DNA of 8,504 nucleotides from an uncultured Bacilli bacterium (GTDB lineage: Bacteria > Bacillota_I > Bacilli_A > RF39 > UBA660): contig CANQFH010000045.1 in the NCBI GenBank assembly GCA_947598425.1, positions 1 to 8,504 on the forward strand. Direction: 5' to 3'. The number at the start of each line of letters is the position of its first letter. The first letter of the stretch is position 1. The notes beneath the pieces are model-generated. The model had not been told where the DNA came from and did not search any database. It saw only the letters and a program-made list of their open reading frames with translations. Positions 1 through 6,185 of this stretch are shown in pieces. A program made the translations under genes and the position numbers.

Positions 1-1281
1 TTCGCCTCTTGTTTCGAATTTGTCATATTGATCCCATGATGCACTAGCTGGTGATAATAAAACACATTCATTTTCTTTGGCTTCTTTTTTAATTAATTTC
101 AAACTATTTTCTAAATTATGACATAAATCACAATCAATATTTTTCTCTTTAGCATAATCTAAAACTCTTTTTTCTACTTTCCCAATTGCGTAAATCTTAA
201 TTACTTTATCTATTTCTTGATCCAATTCATGAAAATCTTGACTTCTTTCCATTCCTCCTAGAATAAGTCGTGTTGGTTTCTTCATCGTTTTTAAAGCAAT
301 TAAAGTCGAAGTTGGATTGGTAGCTTTAGAATCATTATAAAATTCTATATTACTTTTAGAATCTACTACCTCTATTCGATGTTCTACACCATTAAAATTC
401 TTTAAGTAATTTTTAATTATTTCTTTATCAAAATTAAATTCTTTTAAACACAATAAACTTGCTAAAATATTTTCATAATTATGATTACCTTTTATCTTAA
501 TATCTTCTAATTTTACTACTAATTCTCTATCTATATAAATACCATCTTCATTATAATAATTATCTTCATTATTAAAATATTTCTTTATACCCTTAATATC
601 TTTAGTTATATTCATACTATCTTCATTACCATAATTAATAATATTAATATCACTATCTTGATGATTATTAAATATTCTTTTCTTAACATTGATATAATTT
701 TCATAATTACCATGAAAATCTAAATGAGTCGGACATAGATTAGTCAAAATACTAATATCAGTTTTAAACTCTTTCATGTTATATAATTGATGATCAGATA
801 TTTCTAAAACTAAGATATCATTTTCTTTAACATTAGGAACTAATTCACTTAAAGGATAACCAATATTACCTCCTAAATGAACCGAATAACCACTTAATTT
901 TAATAAATTATAAATAATTGTAGTCGTCGTAGTCTTACCATTGGAACCAGTAATACCAATTATCTTTACTTTAGGTAAATAATGGTATGCTACTTCCATT
1001 TCATTAGTTATTGGAATATGTAACTCTTGAGCCTTTAATACACATGGATGATTAGGCATAATACCAGGATTTTTAACAATTAAGTCAATATTATCTAATA
1101 GTTCAGTAGCATTTTCACTTTGACAAAACTTAACATTTAACTCTTTTAGTTCATCTAAAACTTCCTCACTTGGTTTATTTTTATCAGTAACTATTATATT
1201 ATTTTTACCCGCTAATAACTTAGTCACATGATAACCACTTTTAGCTAAACCTAATACTAAGATATTTTTATTTTCAATCAT
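1..1281 (-). CDS. murD: UDP-N-acetylmuramoylalanine--D-glutamate ligase MurD (3' end beyond window)
   Basis: This cytoplasmic peptidoglycan enzyme joins D-glutamate to UDP-MurNAc-L-alanine using ATP. I translated the minus strand from ATG at 1281 and found 427 uninterrupted codons to the window edge. Families run near 450 residues, so only about 20 are missing. Motifs in order: N-terminal GLAKSG (11-16), Mur P-loop GSNGKTT (112-118), metal-ligand Glu160, PTHLDFH (184-190) with His186, Lys200 at the position of the carbamylated lysine, EHRIE (300-304), NDSKATNPTST (316-326), and SPASASWDQY (410-419) just before the edge. One oddity is that the usual ELSSFQL motif reads EISDHQL (160-166). The ribosome site GGGATGTG lies 6 bases before the ATG. 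The gene has its own promoter about 100 bases upstream, so it need not be cotranscribed with the membrane-protein gene before it. The identification is secure. Confidence 0.96.
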   Translation of the reverse strand, partial: MIENKNILVLGLAKSGYHVTKLLAGKNNIIVTDKNKPSEEVLDELKELNVKFCQSENATELLDNIDLIVKNPGIMPNHPCVLKAQELHIPITNEMEVAYHYLPKVKIIGITGSNGKTTTTTIIYNLLKLSGYSVHLGGNIGYPLSELVPNVKENDILVLEISDHQLYNMKEFKTDISILTNLCPTHLDFHGNYENYINVKKRIFNNHQDSDINIINYGNEDSMNITKDIKGIKKYFNNEDNYYNEDGIYIDRELVVKLEDIKIKGNHNYENILASLLCLKEFNFDKEIIKNYLKNFNGVEHRIEVVDSKSNIEFYNDSKATNPTSTLIALKTMKKPTRLILGGMERSQDFHELDQEIDKVIKIYAIGKVEKRVLDYAKEKNIDCDLCHNLENSLKLIKKEAKENECVLLSPASASWDQYDKFETRGE

Positions 1282-1385
1282 AAATAACACATCCCATCTA
1301 ATTAATTATATACTTAATAAAAAGAAAAAGTAAAACTTTATTAATAAAATTATTTATTTTTCATTCTCTTTGCTTTACATTTATA

Positions 1386-1414
1386 ATCATAACATTAGTT
1401 CGGTTTACAGTCAA
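1386..1414 (-). promoter_or_regulatory. SigA-type promoter of murD with extended -10
   Basis: On the minus strand a -35 box TTGACT (1414-1409) is followed after exactly 17 bases by a -10 box TATGAT (1391-1386), preceded by TGT, an extended -10. Transcription should begin near 1379, leaving a leader of about 100 bases before the murD ATG. I see no riboswitch or T-box signature in that leader. It does contain the AT-only dyad TTTATTAATAAA. The rest of the 204-base gap between murD and the upstream gene holds no other convincing feature. Confidence 0.8.
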
Positions 1415-1485
1415 TAAATTTTTTTAAATTTTATTTTTTAATCACATAATTATCTAAAATTCTACATAAAAATAAAAAGAAGATA

Positions 1486-2253
1486 TTACTCTTCATTATA
1501 TATTACTATTCCAGTTAAAGTAGCATTTTTAAAAATATCTTCAATATCTTCTTTAATTAATTCTTTATACTTATTTTCAAAATAGAAAGTATATTTTTGA
1601 TTTGCTTTTATTATCTTTTTACTATCTTCATCAACAATTCTTTCTATCTTAACATCTTTTTTATTATCATTAATAACTAATTCTAACTTATATTTATTAT
1701 TATCCAATTCTTCTAATAACTTAACACTCTTAATTAAATATACTCTAGTAAACTTATAATCACTAAAGAAGTTTTTACCACACATACCATTTTGAAAAGC
1801 TTTAGTAGTATTCATATATTCTCCAAAATAAATATCCGTATTACCATCAGTATTACATTTAACTACTGTCACATCTTTATTGACAATATTTCCATTATCT
1901 TTTCCTTTATAGATAATTGTACCACCATCTTTAAGAGTCTTAACTATTTCTAAGTCTAAACTATTAATAACATCATCATAATTATTTTTATATAATGTTA
2001 AATAATCTTGAAGATTCATAATATTATCATCTTTATTAATTCTAATCTCATTAACATTATATAAATATATTTTACTATTCTTATTACTAGCATATTCTTT
2101 TACAATAGGTTCAATATCATAAATATCTACATAATCATTATTACACTCTACTTTATAAGTAAGCATTCTTAATATTACTCCCATGATAACCCCGACTAAA
2201 AAGATAATAATAATTGATAATATCTTAGTTAACGTTATTTTTTTCATCTTCAC
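1486..2253 (-). CDS. membrane-anchored protein of unknown function
   Basis: I do not recognise this 255-residue protein. It has a basic start (MKMKK) and one hydrophobic segment at about residues 11-31, followed by a long polar region rich in Asn, Asp and Lys. It should therefore be anchored with its C-terminal part outside the cytoplasm. No lipobox or sortase motif is seen. Three cysteines (37, 133, 158) lie in the predicted outer part. The start is GTG, whose G is the last base of the preceding gene's TAG stop (TAGTG), with AGAGAG 5 bases upstream. An ATG two codons later (2247) is possible but worse spaced. The one-base overlap implies translational coupling to the IspH-like/prenyl synthase fusion, suggesting a linked role, perhaps in envelope or isoprenoid metabolism. 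That link is inference only. Confidence 0.75.
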   Translation of the reverse strand: MKMKKITLTKILSIIIIFLVGVIMGVILRMLTYKVECNNDYVDIYDIEPIVKEYASNKNSKIYLYNVNEIRINKDDNIMNLQDYLTLYKNNYDDVINSLDLEIVKTLKDGGTIIYKGKDNGNIVNKDVTVVKCNTDGNTDIYFGEYMNTTKAFQNGMCGKNFFSDYKFTRVYLIKSVKLLEELDNNKYKLELVINDNKKDVKIERIVDEDSKKIIKANQKYTFYFENKYKELIKEDIEDIFKNATLTGIVIYNEE

Positions 2254-4175
2254 TACTTCTCTCTAATATTAATATAAATTAATAATCCCTTTAATATATC
2301 TTTATAATCTTCTTCTAATTCTAAATTATCAATATCATTTAAACATTCACTATATAAATTATCTAAATAATTTAATACATAGTCATAACTACCACTTTTA
2401 ATTAAAATATCTCTAATATTATTTAAATCATTATTATTAATATTTCTTTTACCATATATTTTTAAAAATTCATCTTTATAACTAGTATTAATTACATAAT
2501 AATATAACAATGTTTGTTTAAATTCTTCAATATCTGAAGTATTAGGTTTACCAATAACATTACTATCAGAAAATATTCCTAATAAATCATCTTTAATTTG
2601 AAAAGTTAAGCCAATCTTATTTAAAATGTTTTCTAAATCTTTACTAATACTCTTATTTCCTAAAGCATAACCTAAAGATAATGGTCCAATAATTGTATAC
2701 CAACTAGTTTTTAAATGATAAATATCTATGATATCTTCTTTATTTAAAGAAGCATAATTATATTTACCCATAAATGGTAAATAAACATCAATTACTTCTC
2801 CTTTAATAGTACTAATAACGATCTTAGTAAATAAAGATACTATTTGATGATAATTAGGATATTCTTGATAATAATTATTGATTAATTTTAAAGAATGATA
2901 AAAGCCTAAATCGCCAGCACAAATACCTAAAGAATTGGCAAGTTTAATAACATCATTTTGATAACTCTTATCTTTTTTCTTATCTAAATATTTATGACAT
3001 ATTCTTCTAGGAATAGTTTCTTTTCCTCTTCTTATTCTAGCATTATCAATAATATCATCATGAATTAATATTGAAGTTTGAAACATTTCATAAGCATAAG
3101 CCAAATTTAAATATTTATTATCTTTATTTTCACTAGCTATTAAATAACCTAAAGCAATTAAAGCCCCTCTTATATATTTACCATCTTGATTTAAATCTAT
3201 AAAATCATTTAAAACTTTTTTTACATAATTATTATCGAGATCATTTATTAAACTATTATTAATTAATTCTTGATTATTTTTAAGTTCTAAATATTTTTCT
3301 TTATAAAAGAATAAAAATGATAATAAATACTTATAATTATATAATTCTTTTATAGGAGTAGATAGTCCTCCAATTAAAGCAATATTCACATCTTTTTTAA
3401 AGTCATTTTCAAAAACAAAACGCCATATTTTATTAATATCTGAAAATATATAGACTTCTTTATGAGAATATAATTGTTCATAAACTTCTTTAGTACTTTT
3501 ACTTTCAATATTACCTATAATAAAGATAATATCACAAGATTTAGCAATATTTTGAGCACTATCTAAAAGTTTTATAAATTCATTACAAGAGGAATTACAT
3601 TCCTCTACTAATAAAGTACTATATCTATTCTTAATAGTATTTACTAAATTAGTATATACTTCTTTATCAATAGAAATATCTGCTGTAATAAATATTTTAT
3701 TATATGCTTTATTTAAATTTTCAATATCTAGAATACTATTAATAATATCACAATTATTATCAGTATAAGAAGCCATATTCATTACTATTTCACTATTTTT
3801 ATCTCCAATAACAATAATATTATAATTATCTAAATATTTTTGATATATTAAATCATATATTTTCTTTAATTTAGGACAAGTAGTATCATAAAACTCAATA
3901 TCATTATTTTTTAAATATAACATATCTTCTTTAGATATTCCTCTAGGAGATATGATAACAATATCTTCTTTAGTAATTAAATTAATATCTGCTACTTCTT
4001 CAATTCCTAAATTATTAAATTCTTCTTGAACTTTATCATTATATAACATGGTTTTATAAGTAATAATACGTTTCGGATTATCTTTATTTATTTCTCTTTC
4101 ATAAATATCATATACAACATTTAATCCTCTAGTATTACTATTACATGTTCCTTGATACTTAGCTAATTTTATCAT
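2253..4175 (-). CDS. fusion of degenerate IspH (LytB)-like domain and all-trans polyprenyl diphosphate synthase
   Basis: One continuous 640-codon frame with no internal stop encodes two domains; AGGAGG lies 5 bases before the ATG. Residues 1 to about 285 align by eye with IspH, which reduces HMBPP to IPP and DMAPP. The cluster cysteines are Cys11 (GTC), Cys100 (DTTCP) and Cys193 (EEC), and Glu129 matches the catalytic Glu126 of E. coli. The substrate-binding histidines are gone: His41 is Tyr45, His74 is Arg78 (SPRGI) and His124 is Asn127. The TT motif is Ala165-Asp166, and Asn227 is Ser227. Ser225 and Ser272 remain. Residues from about 300 to 640 form a polyprenyl synthase with DGKYIR (331-336), first Asp motif HDDIID (372-377), RIRRGKET (380-387), KT (489-490), second motif FQIKDDLLG (525-533) and GK..TSDIEEFKQT. 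This half should condense IPP onto allylic diphosphates. Product length is uncertain; the small Ser368 five before the Asp motif does not argue for short FPP. Confidence 0.9.
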   Translation of the reverse strand: MIKLAKYQGTCNSNTRGLNVVYDIYEREINKDNPKRIITYKTMLYNDKVQEEFNNLGIEEVADINLITKEDIVIISPRGISKEDMLYLKNNDIEFYDTTCPKLKKIYDLIYQKYLDNYNIIVIGDKNSEIVMNMASYTDNNCDIINSILDIENLNKAYNKIFITADISIDKEVYTNLVNTIKNRYSTLLVEECNSSCNEFIKLLDSAQNIAKSCDIIFIIGNIESKSTKEVYEQLYSHKEVYIFSDINKIWRFVFENDFKKDVNIALIGGLSTPIKELYNYKYLLSFLFFYKEKYLELKNNQELINNSLINDLDNNYVKKVLNDFIDLNQDGKYIRGALIALGYLIASENKDNKYLNLAYAYEMFQTSILIHDDIIDNARIRRGKETIPRRICHKYLDKKKDKSYQNDVIKLANSLGICAGDLGFYHSLKLINNYYQEYPNYHQIVSLFTKIVISTIKGEVIDVYLPFMGKYNYASLNKEDIIDIYHLKTSWYTIIGPLSLGYALGNKSISKDLENILNKIGLTFQIKDDLLGIFSDSNVIGKPNTSDIEEFKQTLLYYYVINTSYKDEFLKIYGKRNINNNDLNNIRDILIKSGSYDYVLNYLDNLYSECLNDIDNLELEEDYKDILKGLLIYINIREK

Positions 4176-4193
4176 AAAACCCTCCTATAATCT

Positions 4194-4218
4194 AAAAAAG
4201 AAATAGTAACTATTTCTT
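4194..4218 (-). terminator. terminator-like hairpin between khpA and the fusion gene
   Basis: On the minus strand a perfect 9-base-pair stem AAGAAATAG/CTATTTCTT with a TTA loop (4218-4198) runs straight into four more T residues (4197-4194). Its first arm overlaps the khpA stop codon. It is AT-rich and so weak, but it has the shape of an intrinsic terminator or attenuator closing the rpsP-khpA transcript. I see no clear promoter between it and the fusion gene's ribosome site 10 bases further on, so some readthrough is probably needed. Confidence 0.6.
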
Positions 4219-4462
4219 AAAATGAATCGATATTAATTTTAACTTTTGGTAAATTCTTTACTGCTGCAAAAGCTTGAATTAAAGTTCTTATAGCCATAGA
4301 AGTTTTACCATTTTTGCCAATAACACGTCCCATATCAGATTCAGGCACTAAAATCTCTAAGATTGTGACATCTTCATCAGCTTGAAATTCAGATACTTTA
4401 ACTAAATCTTCTTCTTTAACAATACTTTTAACTAAATATTCCGCAAATTCTACTACATTCAT
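4217..4462 (-). CDS. khpA: KH-domain RNA-binding protein KhpA
   Basis: This 81-residue single type-II KH domain has the GxxG RNA-binding loop GKNG (49-52) within VIGKNGKTSMAIRTL. Its length and order match KhpA (YlqC) of Bacillota. In that family KhpA pairs with KhpB (Jag/EloR) as an RNA chaperone that affects cell elongation and division. The gene starts 10 bases after the rpsP stop, and the TAG stop of rpsP is embedded in its ribosome site (TAGGAAG), so the two are an operon. rpsP-khpA adjacency is a standard arrangement. Here the rimM, trmD and rplS genes that often follow are absent, and the IspH-like/prenyl synthase fusion comes next. The end of the gene overlaps a terminator-like stem. 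Confidence 0.93.
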   Translation of the reverse strand: MNVVEFAEYLVKSIVKEEDLVKVSEFQADEDVTILEILVPESDMGRVIGKNGKTSMAIRTLIQAFAAVKNLPKVKINIDSF

Positions 4463-4472
4463 AATTTACTTC

Positions 4473-4742
4473 CTATTTCTTTTTAGATGCGGCATATTTT
4501 GCCATAATTCCAGCTTTAGATAAAATATTTCTAACAGTATCAGTTGGTTCAGCACCATTTTGTAACCAAGTTAAAGCTTTTTCTTCATCAATAGTAACTT
4601 TATCAGCACCTTTAATTGGATTATATGTACCAATTACTTCAATGAAACGACCATCTCTTGGAAAACGAGAATCTGCTGCAACTATTCTATAAAATGGTTT
4701 TTGTTTAGCTCCCATTCTTTTTAATCTTAATTTAACTGCCAT
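4473..4742 (-). CDS. rpsP: small ribosomal subunit protein bS16
   Basis: This is an 89-residue ribosomal protein S16, a small-subunit assembly protein. The start AVKLRLKRMGAKQKPFYRIV is the canonical S16 N-terminus, followed by DSRFPRDGRFIE and IGTYNP, and it ends in a basic KKK tail. Its length is normal for Bacillota. The ATG has a strong AGGAGG 6 bases upstream. It is the first gene of an rpsP-khpA transcript driven by a near-consensus promoter in the short gap behind cotE. Nothing suggests damage or transfer. Confidence 0.98.
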   Translation of the reverse strand: MAVKLRLKRMGAKQKPFYRIVAADSRFPRDGRFIEVIGTYNPIKGADKVTIDEEKALTWLQNGAEPTDTVRNILSKAGIMAKYAASKKK

Positions 4743-4768
4743 AATTGCCTCCTTTTTCTATTGCTATT

Positions 4769-4797
4769 AGTATACCATTATCAATTATTTAAGTCAA
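4769..4797 (-). promoter_or_regulatory. SigA-type promoter of rpsP-khpA with extended -10
   Basis: On the minus strand a -35 box TTGACT (4797-4792) and a -10 box TATACT (4774-4769) are separated by 17 bases, with TGG directly before the -10 (extended -10). Transcription should start near 4762, about 20 bases before the rpsP ATG. The -35 box forms part of one arm of a perfect inverted repeat (4791-4813). Confidence 0.85.
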
Positions 4798-4813
4798 CAA
4801 AAAATGTTGACTT
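4791..4813. repeat. perfect 9-bp inverted repeat between cotE and rpsP
   Basis: AAGTCAACA and TGTTGACTT form a perfect 9-base-pair stem with a 5-base A loop (T loop on the minus strand). One arm carries the last bases of the cotE stop codon and the other carries the rpsP -35 box TTGACT. No T-run follows it in either direction, so it is not a standard intrinsic terminator. It could be an operator, a 3'-end stabilising stem or a weak termination site for cotE. Confidence 0.7.
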
Positions 4814-5345
4814 ACTTATCTATTTCTTCTAAATAATTTTCATTAATACTATCTATTTCTTGATCTAACTCTTCATCTAATAATTCTTCATAATCATCAT
4901 CAATATCTTCTACCGATATTTTAACTTTCGTATTTCCTACTATTTCGACTCCTAATTCTTTTTCCACATTTAAATTAATGACATCATTATTAATATCTAC
5001 TTTAGTAACTGTTGGTTGTTTTAAGCTTCTTACTATTATCTCAGAATTATTATCTAAAGTTGTATCATTTTTAAGTGGTACATTCATTTTATCACTATAA
5101 GTAAATCTTTTAGTAGTAACGGCCGTTTTAGTATCATTATCATAAGAATACCAAACATTAATATCAAAAGCTCCTGAGATAATTACACTGCCATTATTAT
5201 GAACGCCATTAAAGGAATTGTTAATAACCCAACAACCTAATACAGTATTTGGTTTTTCTTCAGTTTCAATCTTAAATTCATTATTACTTGTTTTCTTCGC
5301 TTTACCAATCACCGCTTTAGTTACTATTTCTCGATAATTAGACAA
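4812..5345 (-). CDS. cotE: outer spore coat morphogenetic protein CotE
   Basis: CotE is the morphogenetic protein that assembles the outer coat of the endospore from the mother-cell side. Numbered from the preferred start, the protein has SNYREIVTKAVIGK (2-15), TVLGCWVINN (34-43), the hallmark GAFDINVWYSYDNDTKT (58-74), IVRSLKQPT (104-112), and an acidic tail from about residue 146 rich in Asp/Glu. All match Bacillus subtilis CotE in order and spacing, and 177 residues is close to its usual length of about 180. I prefer TTG at 5345 as the start: it gives MSNYREI, matching Bacillus MSEYREI, and AGGGAGTGA lies 5 bases before it. A GTG at 5354 lies inside that ribosome site and would add three residues. 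I find no convincing SigE/SigK promoter upstream. The stop overlaps a hairpin shared with the rpsP promoter. Confidence 0.92.
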   Translation of the reverse strand: MSNYREIVTKAVIGKAKKTSNNEFKIETEEKPNTVLGCWVINNSFNGVHNNGSVIISGAFDINVWYSYDNDTKTAVTTKRFTYSDKMNVPLKNDTTLDNNSEIIVRSLKQPTVTKVDINNDVINLNVEKELGVEIVGNTKVKISVEDIDDDYEELLDEELDQEIDSINENYLEEIDK

Positions 5346-5401
5346 ATTAATCACTCCCTAATTTAATTTATGCAATAAATAATAAAAAGAACACAATTAT
5401 T

Positions 5402-5410
5402 TGTTATAAT
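5402..5410 (+). promoter_or_regulatory. extended -10 promoter of the AlkD-like gene
   Basis: TGTTATAAT (TG at 5402-5403, TATAAT at 5405-5410) is a perfect extended -10. There is no recognisable -35 box at the matching distance, where the sequence is A-rich. The predicted transcript start near 5417 falls on the ribosome site AGGTGA (5417-5422), leaving a leader of only about 10 bases before the ATG at 5427. Confidence 0.65.
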
Positions 5411-5426
5411 AACCTTAGGTGATCTT

Positions 5427-6110
5427 ATGAATATTTTAGAAATCCTTAATCCCTATATCGATAATAAATATCAATTATTTCAAAAAAGAATATGCCATAC
5501 AAAGTATATAATCTTAGGAATAAAAGTACCAATATTAAGAAAAATAACTAAAGATTTATTAACTAATTATAACTATCAAGATATTCTTAATTTAGATAAT
5601 AATTATTATGAAGTTATTTTAATTAAAGGAATAGTTATTGCTAGTGTAAATATTTCTTATCAAGAAAAATTACTACTTATTAAAGATTACTTAGATTTAA
5701 TAGATAATTGGGCAATATGTGATATCTTTGTAGGTAATTTAAAAATGATTAAAGATTATCAAAAAGATTTTTTAGAATATTTAAAGTATTTATTAACCTA
5801 TGATAAAGATTATTATAAACGTTTTGTAATCGTTTGTTTATTAAATTATTATATTAATCAAGAATATATAGACAATAATTATCAAATATTACTTAGTATT
5901 AAAAGTGATAATTATTATGTTAATATGGCGATTGCTTGGAATATTTCTATGTGTTTAATAAAATATTTTGATAAAACAATTAAATTTATGAATGATAATA
6001 ATGATCAAATAAATAAATTTGTTTTTAATAAATCTTTAGATAAAGGAATTGATTCTTATCAAATTAGTAAAGAATGTAAAGATATTTTAAAAAAGATGAA
6101 AAGAAAGTAA
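5427..6110 (+). CDS. AlkD-family DNA alkylation repair glycosylase (HEAT-like repeats)
   Basis: This 227-residue, all-helical, lysine-rich protein matches the AlkC/AlkD family, which removes alkylated (N3- and N7-alkyl) purines from DNA without flipping the base. Visible family features are LGIKVPILRKITKDL (30-44), DNWAICDIF (93-101), YYKRFVIVCLLNYY (129-142), YVNMAIAWNIS (164-174) and the tail LDKGIDSYQISKECKDILK. The four active-site residues described for Bacillus cereus AlkD (Trp109, Asp113, Arg148, Trp187) have counterparts at Trp95, Asp99, Arg132 and Trp171 with the same internal spacings of 4 and 39, so it is probably active. The ribosome site AGGTGA is 4 bases before the ATG. It is divergent from cotE, and the next gene has its own promoter, so it looks monocistronic. 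No clear terminator follows. Confidence 0.88.
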   Translation: MNILEILNPYIDNKYQLFQKRICHTKYIILGIKVPILRKITKDLLTNYNYQDILNLDNNYYEVILIKGIVIASVNISYQEKLLLIKDYLDLIDNWAICDIFVGNLKMIKDYQKDFLEYLKYLLTYDKDYYKRFVIVCLLNYYINQEYIDNNYQILLSIKSDNYYVNMAIAWNISMCLIKYFDKTIKFMNDNNDQINKFVFNKSLDKGIDSYQISKECKDILKKMKRK

Positions 6111-6137
6111 AATAGTTAGTAAATAAAAAGAGATAGT

Positions 6138-6166
6138 TTGTTAAAATATTAATTATTTGATATAAT
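6138..6166 (+). promoter_or_regulatory. SigA-type promoter of the HIT-capA pair
   Basis: TTGTTA (6138-6143) and TATAAT (6161-6166) are 17 bases apart, with TGA before the -10 (extended -10). The expected start near 6173 lies on the ribosome site GGTGGTGA (6173-6180). It also lies after the ATG at 6171, which rules that codon out as the translation start for this transcript. Confidence 0.82.
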
Positions 6167-6185
6167 CTAGATGGTGGTGATAAAG

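Noticed and set aside
1280..1380. Riboswitch or T-box in the murD leader
   Set aside because: About 100 bases of almost pure A/T with one AT dyad; no conserved core or T-box sequence, and no terminator.
3270..3330. Frameshift or assembly join between the two halves of the fusion gene
   Set aside because: The frame is continuous through the linker with the same codon use on both sides; a join cannot be excluded from sequence alone but nothing shows one.
4806..4834. Antisense plus-strand promoter from the TTGACT in the other hairpin arm
   Set aside because: No acceptable -10 box lies 16-18 bases downstream.
5346..5426. SigE-like promoter for cotE (CATAAATT on the minus strand)
   Set aside because: The -10 is only partly matched and I find no -35 partner at the right distance.
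6171..6185. Upstream ATG at 6171 as start of the HIT protein
   Set aside because: It lies only 5 bases after the -10 box, before the likely transcript start, and overlaps the ribosome site of the better ATG at 6186.
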